Of a stretch of DNA of 64,000 nt, positions 1-9,075 are shown one piece after another; position 1 is the first letter of the stretch; every line of letters begins with the position of its first letter. The notes beneath the pieces are model-generated. The model did no database searches. It was given only the letters and a program-made list of their open reading frames with translations, and was not told the origin of the DNA. The stretch lies in assembly GCF_900114345.1 (NCBI RefSeq), contig NZ_FOZJ01000003.1, forward strand, positions 1,054,001-1,118,000, read 5' to 3'. A program made the position numbers and the translations under genes. This DNA comes from Microbacterium sp. cf046 (GTDB lineage: Bacteria; Actinomycetota; Actinomycetes; Actinomycetales; Microbacteriaceae).

Positions 1-602
1 ATCGTGTACTCGTTCTTCAGCTCGCCGATCAGCTCTTCGATCGCATAGGTCGAGATCGGGTCCAGGGCCGAGCAGGGCTCGTCCATCAGCAGCACCTGCG
101 GCGACACCGCGATCGCGCGCGCGATGCACAGGCGCTGCTGCTGTCCGCCGGACAGGCCCGAGCCGGGCTTGTCGAGGCGGTCCTTGACCTCGTTCCAGAG
201 GTTCGCGCCCGTGAGCGACTGCTCGACGAGGGCATCGGCATCCGACTTCGAGATGCGCCGGTTGTTGAGCTTCACGCCCGCCAGCACGTTCTCCTTGATC
301 GACATCGTGGGGAAGGGGTTGGGGCGCTGGAAGACCATGCCGACCTGGCGGCGCACCGCGACCGGGTCCACACCCGGACCGTAGAGGTCGTCGCCGTCCA
401 GGAGGACCTCGCCCTCGACGCGCGCGTTCGGGATGACCTCGTGCATGCGGTTGAGGGTGCGCAGGAACGTGGACTTGCCGCAGCCGGAAGGTCCGATGAA
501 CGCGGTGACGCTGCGCGGCTCGATGGAGAGGGAGACACCCTCGACGGCCATGAAGTCGCCGTAGTAGACGTTGAGGTCGTTGACTTCGATGCTCTTGGAC
601 AT
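1..602 (-). CDS. pstB: Phosphate ABC transporter ATP-binding protein PstB (3' end cut by window)
   Basis: This is the ATPase of the high-affinity phosphate importer; it hydrolyses ATP on the cytoplasmic face of PstA-PstC. Visible motifs are Walker [10 protein letters not shown] at residues 37-45, the signature LSGGQ at about 150-154 followed by QQR, and Walker B LLMDEP at about 171-176. About 200 of the usual 250-260 residues are present because the C-terminus lies beyond base 1. The ATG start is followed by the typical opening MSKSIEV. The gene is last in pstS-pstC-pstA-pstB, 22 bases after pstA, so it is probably cotranscribed under phosphate control. The assignment is secure. Confidence 0.97.
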   Translation of the reverse strand, partial: MSKSIEVNDLNVYYGDFMAVEGVSLSIEPRSVTAFIGPSGCGKSTFLRTLNRMHEVIPNARVEGEVLLDGDDLYGPGVDPVAVRRQVGMVFQRPNPFPTMSIKENVLAGVKLNNRRISKSDADALVEQSLTGANLWNEVKDRLDKPGSGLSGGQQQRLCIARAIAVSPQVLLMDEPCSALDPISTYAIEELIGELKNEYT

Positions 603-624
603 GGTGTTCGATTCCTTAGGTCGC

Positions 625-1719
625 TCAGCGACCGGTCTTGGGGGAGAAGATCTTGGCGACGAGGCGGGCCGCGAGGTTGAGGACCATCACGATGAGGATG
701 AGGGTCAGTGCCGCCGCCCAGGCGCGGTCGAGGTACGCCTCAGGGGGGATGCCCTGGTTCGCGTACTGCGTGTAGGTGAAGACCGGAAGGGTCTGCATCC
801 GGCCGCTGAAGAGGTCGTAGTTCATCGAGTCGGTGAAGCCCGCCGTGATCAGCAGCGGCGCGGTCTCGCCGATCACGCGGGAGATCGACAACATGATGCC
901 TGTCGTGATGCCCGCGATCGCGGTCGGCATGACGACCTTGACTACCGTCAGCCACTTGGGAACGCCCAGTGCGTACGACGCCTCACGCAGCTCGTTGGGC
1001 ACGAGGCGGAGCATCTCCTCGCTCGAGCGCACGACGACCGGGATCATCAGCACCGACAGCGCCACGGAACCCATGAAGCCCATCCGGATGCCCGGACCGA
1101 AGAAGAGCGCGAAGAGCGCATAGGCGAACAGGCCGGCCACGATCGACGGGATGCCGGTCATGACGTCCACGAGGAACGTGATGCCACGCGCGAGTCGCTT
1201 GCCCTCACCGTATTCGACGAGGTAGACGGACGTCATCAGTCCGATCGGGATCGAGATCACCGCTGCCGCGGCGGTGATCAGGATCGTGCCGACGATCGCG
1301 TGCAAGGCCCCACCGCCCTCGCCGACGACGTTGCGCATCGACGAGGAGAAGAACAGGATGTCCATCCGGGCGATGCCGTTGACCAGCACCGTCCACGCCA
1401 CCGAGACGAGTGGGACCATGGCGATCAGGAACGCGGAGCTGACGACCCCGGTGACGAGCCGGTCGACGGCCTTGCGGGCGCCTTCGACGATCGCTGAGGT
1501 CACGTAGATCACGATCAGGTAGACCAGCGCCGCCGAGACGAGCCAGCCGCCGTAGTTCAGGTCGCCGCCGGCGGCGCCGGCCATGACCAGGAACACGGCG
1601 AGCATCGCGATGAGCGAGGCGCCGAGCAGGGCCCACGGAACCCATGCCGCCAGGCGACCGCTTCGCAGCGTGTCGGGCGTGCCCGTCAGAGGCGCGGGGG
1701 AGGGAGCAGTGATGGTCAT
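625..1719 (-). CDS. pstA: Phosphate ABC transporter permease PstA
   Basis: This is one of the two membrane subunits that form the phosphate channel. The 364-residue protein is longer than typical PstA (about 280-300) because of an N-terminal extension with two or three extra hydrophobic segments before the permease core. The EAA-type loop that contacts PstB appears as [14 protein letters not shown] in the C-terminal half, and the GETAPLL segment is typical of PstA. The ATG is separated by one base from the pstC stop, so translation is probably coupled. It is third in the pst operon. Confidence 0.96.
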   Translation of the reverse strand: MTITAPSPAPLTGTPDTLRSGRLAAWVPWALLGASLIAMLAVFLVMAGAAGGDLNYGGWLVSAALVYLIVIYVTSAIVEGARKAVDRLVTGVVSSAFLIAMVPLVSVAWTVLVNGIARMDILFFSSSMRNVVGEGGGALHAIVGTILITAAAAVISIPIGLMTSVYLVEYGEGKRLARGITFLVDVMTGIPSIVAGLFAYALFALFFGPGIRMGFMGSVALSVLMIPVVVRSSEEMLRLVPNELREASYALGVPKWLTVVKVVMPTAIAGITTGIMLSISRVIGETAPLLITAGFTDSMNYDLFSGRMQTLPVFTYTQYANQGIPPEAYLDRAWAAALTLILIVMVLNLAARLVAKIFSPKTGR

Positions 1720-1720
1720 A

Positions 1721-2701
1721 TCAGTTCGCTCCCGAGAATTCTTTACGGCGGTTCACGATCCACCGCGCGACCGCGTTGACCAGGAAGGTGACCACGAACA
1801 GGATGAGGCCGGTCGCGATCAGCACGTTGATGTTCGTGCCGAAGGCCTCGGGGAACGTGAGCGCGATGTTCGCGGCGATCGTCGATGGGTTGGTCGAGGT
1901 GAACAGCTGCAATGTGATGGTCCCCGTCGCGGAGAGCACCATGGCGACCGCCATGGTCTCGCCGAGCGCGCGGCCGAGGCCGAGCATGGATGCCGAGACG
2001 ATCCCGGAGCGGCCGAACGGCAGAACGGCGATGCGGATCATCTCCCACCGTGTTGCTCCGAGGGCCAGCGCGGCCTCCTCGTGGAGGACCGGCGTCTGCA
2101 GGAAGATCTCGCGGCAGATCGCGGTGATGATCGGCACGACCATGACGGCCAGCACGATCGCGGCGGTGAAGATCGTGCGTCCGGTCGCGGACACCTCACC
2201 GGCGAAGAGGGGGAACCAGCCCATGTTCGCGTTGAGCCAGGCGTACACGGGCTGCACGGCCGGCGCGAGCACGAGGATGCCCCAAAGGCCGAACACGACC
2301 GACGGGACCGCCGCCAGCAGGTCGACGATGTAGCCGAGTGTCTGCGCGATTCGGCGCGGTGCGTAGTGCGTGATGAACAGCGCCACGCCGAGTGAAAGCG
2401 GCACGGCCATCAGGAGCGCGAGGAGCGCCGCCCAGATCGTGCCGAACAGCAGCGGCCAGACGTAGTCCCAGAAGTTCGTGGTGATCAGCGACGCTTCGCT
2501 GCTGCCGGCCCCCAGGGCCGGGATCGACTGGATGATGAGGAAGAACGCGACAGCCGCAAGCGTGGCGAGGATCATCGAGCCGGCGAAGAGCGCCGAGCCG
2601 GAGAACCACAGGTCGCCGGGGCGCTGCTTGGCCTTCCCGCGCGGATCCGGTGCCAGCGGGTCGGGAGCCTGCGGCTCGGGTGGCGCGGAAGTCGTGGTCA
2701 T
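1721..2701 (-). CDS. pstC: Phosphate ABC transporter permease PstC
   Basis: This is the second channel-forming permease, which pairs with PstA. Its 326 residues have a proline-rich cytoplasmic N-terminus (about 40 residues), then about six membrane segments. The permease loop EEAALALGATRWEMIRIAVLP and the GLGRALGETMAVAMV segment are diagnostic of PstC. It starts with ATG. The gap to the preceding pstS stop is 76 bases and holds a strong stem-loop (2735-2768), whereas the junction with pstA is almost closed. Confidence 0.96.
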   Translation of the reverse strand: MTTTSAPPEPQAPDPLAPDPRGKAKQRPGDLWFSGSALFAGSMILATLAAVAFFLIIQSIPALGAGSSEASLITTNFWDYVWPLLFGTIWAALLALLMAVPLSLGVALFITHYAPRRIAQTLGYIVDLLAAVPSVVFGLWGILVLAPAVQPVYAWLNANMGWFPLFAGEVSATGRTIFTAAIVLAVMVVPIITAICREIFLQTPVLHEEAALALGATRWEMIRIAVLPFGRSGIVSASMLGLGRALGETMAVAMVLSATGTITLQLFTSTNPSTIAANIALTFPEAFGTNINVLIATGLILFVVTFLVNAVARWIVNRRKEFSGAN

Positions 2702-2734
2702 GTCTGCTTCCTGGATCGGGGGAGTGCGGGGTGA

Positions 2735-2768
2735 GGCCCCGGGCCGACGTTACCGTCGACCCGGGGCC
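2735..2768 (-). terminator. Intercistronic stem-loop between pstS and pstC
   Basis: The 15-base arms (2735-2749 and 2754-2768) pair with one mismatch around a TTAC-type loop and are almost entirely G and C. The element sits 10 bases after the pstS stop and 34 bases before the pstC start. No U-run follows, so it is more likely a partial terminator or an RNA-stabilising 3' end for pstS than a full stop. Such hairpins commonly allow a binding protein to be made in excess of its permeases. Confidence 0.7.
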
Positions 2769-2777
2769 GCAGGGAGA

Positions 2778-3878
2778 CTACTTGATCGCGTCGACCGCGG
2801 CCTGGGACTGCTCAGCCAGGGTGGCGGAGATCGGCGCGCTGCCGGCGGCTTCGGCCGCGGCCTGCTGGCCGGCCTCGCTGATCGCGGTGGTGAAGAATCC
2901 CTTGACCAGTGCGGCGGCCGCGGGGTCCGCGTACTCGACGCAGCCGATGAGGTAGCTCACGAGCATGACCGGGTATGCGCCGGCCTCGGTCGTGGTGCGG
3001 TCGATCTCGAACGCGAGGTCGGTCGATGCGCGGCCCTCGGCCAGCGGGGATGCGTCCAGAGCGATCGCCGCACCGTCAGCCGACGGCTCGACCCACTCTT
3101 CGCCCACCTGGACGTTGACGCTCGAAAGGTCCGCGGTCTGCGAGTGGTCGGCGTAGCCGATCGTGCCGTTGCCGCCCTTGATCGCGTTGACGACGCCCGA
3201 GGTGCCCTGTGCTGCTTCGCCAGCCTGGATCGGCCATTCCTCGACCGAACCGTAGGTCCAGACGGACTCGGCCGTCTGCGCCAGGTAGTCGGTGAAGTTG
3301 GCGGTCGTGCCCGACTTGTCGGAGCGGTGAACCGGCGTGATCGCGAGGTCGGGCAGCGTGACGCCGTCGTTCGTCGCGGCGATGGCCGGGTCGTTCCAGT
3401 TGGTGATCGTTCCGGCGAAGATGCCGGCGATCGTCGCGGGGTCGAGGTCGAGCGAATCGACGCCCTCGAGGTTGAACGCGATCGCGATCGGCGAGACGTA
3501 GGCGGGGATCTCGACGAGGTCGGAGCCCTCGACGCATGCGTCGAACGGACCGGCCTCGATCTCCTCGGCCTTGAAGGCGCGGTCGGAGCCGGCGAACTGC
3601 ACCGCTCCCGACTGGAACGACTCGCGCCCGGTGCCCGAGCCCTGCGGGTCGTAGTTGACGGTCACATCCGGGTTGGCACCCTGGAATTCGGCGGTCCACG
3701 CCTGGACTGCGACCTGCTGGGACGTGGCGCCGGAGCCGTTGAGCGTGCCGGCGAGGACGGGGGCGTCGCTTGCTGACGGCGACGTGGTGCCGCCGGCCTC
3801 GTTCGAGGCGCAGGCGGAGAGCGTAAGGGCCGCGATTGCGGCGACAGCGCCCAGCTGGGCGATGCGGGAGATCTTCAC
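2778..3878 (-). CDS. pstS: Phosphate-binding lipoprotein PstS
   Basis: This is the extracellular phosphate receptor that delivers phosphate to PstCA. The 366-residue protein has a short basic N-terminus, a hydrophobic segment and a lipobox ending at Cys23 (LSAC), so it should be a lipid-anchored surface protein. Phosphate-binding signatures are visible: GSGATSQQ near residues 49-56, the loop GSGTGRESF, FAGSDRAF, and VHRSDKSGTTANFTDYL. It heads pstSCAB. A direct-repeat PHO-box-like element lies 91-112 bases upstream, so induction by phosphate limitation through the RegX3/PhoP-type regulator encoded at 15056-15739 is likely. Confidence 0.97.
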   Translation of the reverse strand: MKISRIAQLGAVAAIAALTLSACASNEAGGTTSPSASDAPVLAGTLNGSGATSQQVAVQAWTAEFQGANPDVTVNYDPQGSGTGRESFQSGAVQFAGSDRAFKAEEIEAGPFDACVEGSDLVEIPAYVSPIAIAFNLEGVDSLDLDPATIAGIFAGTITNWNDPAIAATNDGVTLPDLAITPVHRSDKSGTTANFTDYLAQTAESVWTYGSVEEWPIQAGEAAQGTSGVVNAIKGGNGTIGYADHSQTADLSSVNVQVGEEWVEPSADGAAIALDASPLAEGRASTDLAFEIDRTTTEAGAYPVMLVSYLIGCVEYADPAAAALVKGFFTTAISEAGQQAAAEAAGSAPISATLAEQSQAAVDAIK

Positions 3879-3968
3879 TGTGTGAATCCTTCACGGGTCA
3901 GGGTATGAGTCCGGTGCAGGACTCGCTCTGAAACGTAGACAGCGACTCTTAAGCGAGTGGGCTCGAAT

Positions 3969-3990
3969 GGTGAACGGGAGGTGAACGGGG
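3969..3990 (-). promoter_or_regulatory. PHO-box-like direct repeat upstream of pstS
   Basis: Read on the minus strand, two adjacent 11-base units begin GTTCACC: GTTCACCTCCC followed by GTTCACCATTC (offset by one base from the plus-strand units GGTGAACGGGA and GGTGAACGGGG). This matches the actinobacterial PHO box, a tandem 11-mer of the form G(T/G)TCAYYY. It lies about 90 bases before the pstS start and after the mutT1 stop. It is the expected RegX3/PhoP binding site; binding itself is inference. Confidence 0.75.
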
Positions 3991-4009
3991 CGAGGGCACC
4001 GAACGCCGG

Positions 4010-4948
4010 TCAAACCTTCGGAGCGTGGGTCTCGATCGCGACGATTCCCGATCCCGGATTGTCGATCGAGAGGTGCACCACCGAGAAGGCACCGGCTTCC
4101 AGCGCCGATGCGCTGCCGAGGTATGACCCTCGCAGCGTGCCTGTGGCGAGCGCGATCTCGGTGAGGATCTCGGGCAGCACCGGTCCGTGGCTGCACAGCA
4201 CCGCGGGCTTGCGCGTGCGGACGCGCTCGCCGACGATCGTGCGGGCGTCCGACTTGCCGTCCTCCCAGGCGTCCTGGCTGATCAGTGCCGTCTTGTCGAT
4301 CTTGCGGCCGAGCGCGGCCGACAGCGGGGCCACGGTCTTGACGCATCGGGCCGCGGGGCTCGAGACGATCTTGCGCGCTCCGAACGCCAACAGCGGACCC
4401 ACGATCGAGTTGGCCTGCTTCTTGCCGCGCGGCGCGAGCGGACGAGCGGTGTCCTTGCCGTCCCACTCCTCGCGCGGGAGGGCCTTCGCGTGGCGGAGTG
4501 CGATGATCGGGAACGTGCGCAGCACGCCGTCGTCGACGAGCTTCTCGAAGTGCTCCAGGATCTCGACGTCGACCGGATAGCTGAGCCGGCCCGCCGCCTT
4601 CTTCAGCGGGACCCACTCCAGTGCCGCGATCTCCTTGTTCGGCACGAACGCCGAGGACCGGATGGCCGCGTCCGTCGCCTCGGCCGCCCAGTAGTGGACG
4701 ATCTTCTGCCGCTTGTTCGGCATGCGGTAGCGCGAGACGCCGACCGGCACGCCGAGGCTCACCCGGATGCCGGTCTCTTCGTAGATCTCGCGCGTGGCGG
4801 TCTCGGCGAGCATCTCGCCCGGGTCGACCTTGCCCTTGGGCAGGGTGACGTCCTTGTACTGCGTGCGGTGGATGAGCAGCACGAGGAGCTTGTCCTCGAC
4901 GATGCGCCAGAGCACGCCACCCGCCGCGTAGACGGCGGTCTCGGTCAT
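4010..4948 (-). CDS. mutT1: MutT1-type Nudix hydrolase fused to a histidine phosphatase domain
   Basis: This is a two-domain house-cleaning enzyme. Residues 1 to about 140 are a Nudix domain with the box at 39-61 (GKVDPGE, then REIYEETGI). The C-terminal half is a histidine-phosphatase-like domain with LRHAKA (RHG relaxed to RHA) and a later SHGP motif. The known relative is mycobacterial MutT1, which hydrolyses 8-oxo-dGTP/8-oxo-GTP and dinucleoside polyphosphates and also lies beside ppk1. The ATG at 4948 is chosen because it overlaps the ppk stop (ATGA) and begins the conserved domain; an in-frame upstream ATG at 5074 would lie inside ppk. The product is about 312 residues. Confidence 0.88.
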   Translation of the reverse strand: MTETAVYAAGGVLWRIVEDKLLVLLIHRTQYKDVTLPKGKVDPGEMLAETATREIYEETGIRVSLGVPVGVSRYRMPNKRQKIVHYWAAEATDAAIRSSAFVPNKEIAALEWVPLKKAAGRLSYPVDVEILEHFEKLVDDGVLRTFPIIALRHAKALPREEWDGKDTARPLAPRGKKQANSIVGPLLAFGARKIVSSPAARCVKTVAPLSAALGRKIDKTALISQDAWEDGKSDARTIVGERVRTRKPAVLCSHGPVLPEILTEIALATGTLRGSYLGSASALEAGAFSVVHLSIDNPGSGIVAIETHAPKV

Positions 4949-7110
4949 CGTGCCGTCCGCGACCGACGGCGCCGCTGCACGTCGGTCATCGTCTGATCCT
5001 GGATGTCGACGAGCGGCTTGCCGTCGGCATCCAGGCTGTGGCGCGTCCAGTGGCCTTCGGAGTCGAGCCACCATGAGCTGGTCGTATCACTCATCGCGAG
5101 TTCGAACAGATCGGTGAGCTCCTTGAGGTGCGCCGGCGCGACCACCCGCACGAGCGCTTCGACGCGGCGGTCGAGGTTGCGGTGCATCATGTCGGCGCTG
5201 CCGATGTACACCTGCGGGTCGCCGTCGTTGTGGAACATGAAGATGCGGGAGTGCTCGAGGTACCGACCCAGGATGCTGCGCACCCGGATGTTCTCACTGA
5301 CGCCCGCGACTCCGGGCTTGAGCGAGCAGATTCCGCGCACCCACACCTCGACCGGCACACCCGCCTGGCTCGCCCGGTAGAGCGCGTCGATGATCTGCTC
5401 GTCGACCATCGAGTTGACCTTGATGCGGATGCTGGCGGGCTTGCCCGCGAGGGCGTTGCGGCGCTCCCGCTCGATGAGTCGCAGGAGGCCCTTCCGCAGG
5501 TGCAGCGGCGCCACCAGGAGCCGCTTGAACTTCTTCTCGATCGCGTAGCCGGACAGTTCGTTGAACAGGCGCGTGAGGTCGCGCCCGACCTGGTCGTCGA
5601 CGGTGAACAGGCCGAAGTCCTCGTAGATGCGGCTCGTCTTGGGGTTGTAGTTGCCCGTGCCGACGTGGCTGTAGTGGCGGAGCCGGCCGTCCTCCTCGCG
5701 GATCACGAGGGCGAGCTTGCAGTGGGTCTTGAGCCCGACCAGGCCGTACACGACGTGCACGCCGGCTTTCTCGAGCTTGCGTGCCCAGACGATGTTCGCG
5801 GCCTCGTCGAATCGGGCCTTCACCTCGACGAGGGCCAGCACCTGCTTGCCGGACTCGGCGGCGTCGATGAGCGACTGGACGATCGGGCTGTCGCCGGAGG
5901 TGCGATACAGGGTCTGCTTGATGGCGAGCACGTGCGGGTCCTTCGCCGCCTGCTCCAGGAACGCCTGCACGCTCGTCGCGAACGACTCGTAGGGGTGGTG
6001 CACGAGCACGTCCGCCCGGCGGATCGCGGCGAAGATGTCGGCGCGGCCGTTCTGCTCGCGTGGCTGGAAGGCGAGTGCGGTCGTGGGGACATGCGCGGGG
6101 TAGTGCAGTTCGGGCCGGTCGATCTTGGCGAGATCGAACAGACCGCGCAGGTCGAGCGACCCGGGGAGGCGGTAGACCTCCTGCTCGGTGATGTCGAGCT
6201 CGCTGATCAGCAGATCGAGCGTGACGTCATCCATGTCGTCGCCGACCTCGAGGCGGATCGGCGGACCGAACCTCCGGCGCAGGAGCTCGGCTTCGAGCGC
6301 CTGGATGAGGTTCTCGGTCTCGTCCTCCTCGATCACGACGTCTTCGTTGCGGGTGAGCCGGAAGGCGTGGTGGTCGAGGATCTCCATGCCGGGGAACAGG
6401 TCTTCGAGGTGGTTCGCGATGAGCTCCTCGAGCGGCAGGTAGCGAACCGTGTCGCCGTGCCGGGAGACGTCCACGAAGCGCGGGAGCATCGGCGGAACCT
6501 TGAGTCGCGCGAACTCCTGGCGACCGGTCTTCGCGTTGCGGATGCGGATCGCGAGGTTGAGGGAGAGCCCCGAGATGTAGGGGAACGGGTGAGCCGGGTC
6601 GACCGCCAGCGGCATCAGCACCGGGAAGACCTGACCCTGGAAGTAGTCGGAGACGCGCGTGCGCTCGTCATCCTCGAGCTGATCCCACGAGATGACCTCG
6701 ATGCCGGCATCCGCCAGCGACGGCCGCACCTGCGAGGTCCAGGCGTCGGCGTGACGCAGCTGGAGCGCGTGCGCATCAGCCGAGATGTCCGCGAGGACCT
6801 CCTGCGGCGAGCGTCCCACGTTCGTCGGAATCGCCAGACCAGTGATGATGCGGCGCTTCAGGCCGGCCACTCGGACCATGAAGAACTCGTCGAGGTTGCT
6901 CGCGAAGATCGCGAGGAAGTTCGCCCGCTCGAGGACGGGCAAGGCCGGATCCTCAGCCAGCTCGAGCACGCGCTGATTGAACGCGAGCCAACTCAGTTCG
7001 CGGTCGAGGTAGCGGTTGTCGGGCAGCTGCGAGTCGAAGACCTCGGACAGGTCGAAGTCGTCGTCATCCGCGTCTCCGAGACCTGCGTCGAGCACGTCGT
7101 GTTCGATCAT
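4945..7110 (-). CDS. ppk: Polyphosphate kinase PPK1
   Basis: It reversibly polymerises the ATP gamma-phosphate into inorganic polyphosphate in the cytoplasm. The 721-residue length is usual. Family features are the N-terminal [16 protein letters not shown] segment, the autophosphorylated-histidine region [16 protein letters not shown], a second catalytic segment with [14 protein letters not shown], and KVNSMVD. The stop overlaps the start of mutT1 by four bases. A hexamer AATGAT lies exactly six bases before the ATG, suggesting a leaderless transcript of its own. With pstSCAB downstream on the same strand and glnR upstream, the locus joins phosphate uptake, storage and nucleotide sanitation. 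Confidence 0.97.
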   Translation of the reverse strand: MIEHDVLDAGLGDADDDDFDLSEVFDSQLPDNRYLDRELSWLAFNQRVLELAEDPALPVLERANFLAIFASNLDEFFMVRVAGLKRRIITGLAIPTNVGRSPQEVLADISADAHALQLRHADAWTSQVRPSLADAGIEVISWDQLEDDERTRVSDYFQGQVFPVLMPLAVDPAHPFPYISGLSLNLAIRIRNAKTGRQEFARLKVPPMLPRFVDVSRHGDTVRYLPLEELIANHLEDLFPGMEILDHHAFRLTRNEDVVIEEDETENLIQALEAELLRRRFGPPIRLEVGDDMDDVTLDLLISELDITEQEVYRLPGSLDLRGLFDLAKIDRPELHYPAHVPTTALAFQPREQNGRADIFAAIRRADVLVHHPYESFATSVQAFLEQAAKDPHVLAIKQTLYRTSGDSPIVQSLIDAAESGKQVLALVEVKARFDEAANIVWARKLEKAGVHVVYGLVGLKTHCKLALVIREEDGRLRHYSHVGTGNYNPKTSRIYEDFGLFTVDDQVGRDLTRLFNELSGYAIEKKFKRLLVAPLHLRKGLLRLIERERRNALAGKPASIRIKVNSMVDEQIIDALYRASQAGVPVEVWVRGICSLKPGVAGVSENIRVRSILGRYLEHSRIFMFHNDGDPQVYIGSADMMHRNLDRRVEALVRVVAPAHLKELTDLFELAMSDTTSSWWLDSEGHWTRHSLDADGKPLVDIQDQTMTDVQRRRRSRTAR

Positions 7111-7187
7111 CCCCTCATCATTGCAGGGTGAGGTGACGTGTGTGTGAACGCTTCGACTCGCTCCGCTCGCTCAGCGGGGACCGATTG

Positions 7188-7886
7188 CTACGCGCCGGTG
7201 CGCTCCCGCGGAGCCGGGACCTGATCGTCTTCGTACACGTTGAAGCGGTAGCCGACGTTGCGGACCGTGCCGATGAGCTGCTCGAGATCGCCGAGCTTGG
7301 CCCGCAGACGTCGCACGTGCACGTCGACGGTGCGGGTGCCGCCGAAGTAGTCGTACCCCCAGACTTCGCTCAGCAGCTGCTCGCGGGTGAAGACGCGCGA
7401 GGGGTGCGTGGCGAAGAAGTGCAGGAGCTGGAACTCCTTGTAGGTCAGATCGAGGGGCTTGCCGTGCACCTTCGCGGAGTAGGACGATTCATCGATCGTG
7501 ATGCCGGAGGTCTGGATGCGGGTCGACACCTGGTCCTTGGTCATCCGCCCGATCGCCAGCCGGACGCGCGCGTCGACCTCGGCGGGACCCGCGGTGACCA
7601 GGATGACGTCGTCGACGCCCCAGTCAGTGGACACTGCGGTCAGGCCGCCTTCGGTCACCACGAGCAGCAGCGGAGCGTCGAGCCCGGTGGTGTTGAGGAT
7701 CTTGCACAGCGACTTCGCACCGACCAGGTCGATGCGCGCGTCGACGAAGATGATGTCGGCGCTGGGGGCGTTCACCAGCTGCGCAGGCTCGGCGGGAATC
7801 TGCCGGACTCGGTGGCTCAGCAGCTCCAGCGAGGGCAGGACCGGGCCGCCACCGTGGGCGGAGCTCAGAACGAGAAGCTGTGCCAA
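7188..7886 (-). CDS. glnR: GlnR-type orphan response regulator (winged helix)
   Basis: This 232-residue OmpR-family transcription factor has no adjacent kinase. The N-terminal receiver-like domain keeps one Asp in IIFVDARID but lacks the usual acidic cluster near the N-terminus, as in GlnR proteins that do not work by classical phosphorylation. The C-terminal winged helix is intact ([46 protein letters not shown]). GlnR controls nitrogen assimilation genes in actinobacteria. The start is TTG, preceded by a good GGGAGG-type ribosome site about 10 bases upstream. Its place before ppk and pst fits the actinobacterial pattern of linked phosphate and nitrogen control. Other OmpR-type functions remain possible. 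Confidence 0.82.
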   Translation of the reverse strand: MAQLLVLSSAHGGGPVLPSLELLSHRVRQIPAEPAQLVNAPSADIIFVDARIDLVGAKSLCKILNTTGLDAPLLLVVTEGGLTAVSTDWGVDDVILVTAGPAEVDARVRLAIGRMTKDQVSTRIQTSGITIDESSYSAKVHGKPLDLTYKEFQLLHFFATHPSRVFTREQLLSEVWGYDYFGGTRTVDVHVRRLRAKLGDLEQLIGTVRNVGYRFNVYEDDQVPAPRERTGA

Positions 7887-8024
7887 AAACGCCGTCCTCC
7901 CGGCGCAGGGGGTAGCGCCGTTCGATCCAGTTTAGGGCTTGAGGAGCCATCGATTCGATTCGATGTCCTCAGGGGTGGCTCAAGATGCGGTGCGCGCGGC
8001 CCCGACTTGCGGGATGATGGACCC

Positions 8025-8315
8025 GTGACCGTCCCGGAACTCGCCCCCCGTCGCACCTTCGGCGGCGTCATCGCGGTGTGGGTCGTCGCGGCCCTCGTGG
8101 GCGTCTCGATCGGACTCTTCGTGCCCGAGGCCTGGCGCGCGGCGTGGCTCACCGTCGGGCTCGGCGGCTGCCTCGTTCTCGCGTTCGCCATCCAGCTCTG
8201 GTTCGGCCGGTCGCAGGGCTTCACCGAGCGGGTCGCCGCAAGCGTGCTCGGTGCGCTGCTCGTGATGGGCGTCATCAGCCTCGGGTTCGGTCTGTCCTCG
8301 ATCGTTCCCGGCTAG
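8025..8315 (+). CDS. Small integral membrane protein, unknown function
   Basis: The 96-residue protein has a short N-terminus (VTVPELAPRRT), a hydrophobic segment, a second one around GLGGCLVLAFAIQLWF, a polar loop (GRSQGFTERV) and a third segment rich in Gly and Leu. Three membrane helices are predicted by eye and no catalytic motif is visible. The GTG start is supported by a GATGAT hexamer exactly six bases upstream, a leaderless arrangement also seen at many other genes here. It is nine bases from the next small gene. I do not recognise a named family. Confidence 0.75.
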   Translation: MTVPELAPRRTFGGVIAVWVVAALVGVSIGLFVPEAWRAAWLTVGLGGCLVLAFAIQLWFGRSQGFTERVAASVLGALLVMGVISLGFGLSSIVPG

Positions 8316-8324
8316 ACTTCATCC

Positions 8325-8438
8325 ATGGACCTCGTCGCTCTCGAACTCTTCTTCGTGGGGCTTCTCGCACTCGCGTCGCTCGCGATCTTCTTCGTGTCCG
8401 GCGTCGTGATCAAGAACCTCTATCGCGGCCAGCGCTGA
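8325..8438 (+). CDS. 37-residue single-pass membrane microprotein
   Basis: This is an ATG-started 37-codon frame, MDLVALELFFV to NLYRGQR, with one strongly hydrophobic helix and a short basic C-terminal tail. TAGACT lies exactly six bases before the ATG and overlaps the TAG stop of the preceding gene, so it probably has its own leaderless promoter. A clean helix plus basic tail and tight packing against its neighbours argue for a real gene. The function is unknown; small single-pass proteins often bind and modulate larger membrane partners. Confidence 0.65.
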   Translation: MDLVALELFFVGLLALASLAIFFVSGVVIKNLYRGQR

Positions 8439-8451
8439 CGGCGGGCGCGTC

Positions 8452-9075
8452 GTGTTCGACCTTCCTACGGACCTGCCTGCCGACCTGGCGCCGCTGTCGT
8501 GGCTCATCGGCGTGTGGGAGGGCACCGGCGTCATCGACTACGAGGTCGACGACCATCGCTTCGCCGGCGAGTTCGTCCACCGGGTGAGCTTCAGTCACGA
8601 CGGCGGCACGTACCTGAACTACGCGGCGAGCGCGTGGCTGCTGGATGACTCCCCGGCATCGGACGAAGGCGAGCGCGCACGGACGCCGCTCGTCTCCGAG
8701 ATGGGCTACTGGCGGCTCTCCCGTACGGCGACGGATGCCGAAGCCGGCCCTGGGCTGCTTCCCCCGCTCGGCGTGCCGATCGCGCGCACGGCCGACGACG
8801 TCGAGCAACTGCGCAACGACAAGGGCGGATTCGACATCGAGGCCTCGATCGTCCATTCGGACGGCGTGAGCGAGCTGTACCTGGGGCAGATCCGCGGACC
8901 CCGCATCGACCTCGCCACGGACGCGGTCGTGCGCACCGCCGGCGCGAAGGTGTACGCCGCAGCCACCCGCATGTACGGCCTGGTCGACGGCCACCTGCTG
9001 TGGGCGTGGGACATCGCAGCCCTCGGCCGCGAGCTCGCCTCCCACGCATCCGCGCGTCTGGCGAAGGCGGACTGA
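8452..9075 (+). CDS. Nitrobindin-like heme-binding protein (FABP-like fold)
   Basis: The 207-residue protein belongs to the nitrobindin / DUF1794 family, 10-stranded beta-barrels related in fold to fatty-acid-binding proteins. The hallmark is the N-terminal WLIGVWEGTG near residues 17-26, the GxWxGxG signature. Nitrobindins bind ferric heme and react with nitric oxide or peroxynitrite. A conserved His is expected near the C-terminus, and VDGHLLWAWDI is a candidate. It starts with GTG. Its stop overlaps the next ATG (ATGA), so it is translationally coupled to the folate-binding protein. The family is confident; ligand use here is inferred. Confidence 0.85.
   Translation: MFDLPTDLPADLAPLSWLIGVWEGTGVIDYEVDDHRFAGEFVHRVSFSHDGGTYLNYAASAWLLDDSPASDEGERARTPLVSEMGYWRLSRTATDAEAGPGLLPPLGVPIARTADDVEQLRNDKGGFDIEASIVHSDGVSELYLGQIRGPRIDLATDAVVRTAGAKVYAAATRMYGLVDGHLLWAWDIAALGRELASHASARLAKAD

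Noticed and set aside
571..1497. 308-codon plus-strand frame opposite pstA
   Set aside because: Low-complexity Asp/Arg/His-rich antisense shadow of pstA with no ribosome site.
5128..7131. 667-codon open frame on the plus strand across ppk
   Set aside because: It is the antisense shadow of the secure ppk gene; its composition (Arg/Glu/Val/Asp-rich without domains) is what high GC at third positions produces.
7141..7187. CTTCGACTCGCTCCGCTCGCTCA between ppk and glnR as a REP element
   Set aside because: The string is short, and similar GCTCG-rich strings also occur around 43440-43495; without copy counts and structure I cannot separate it from compositional bias.
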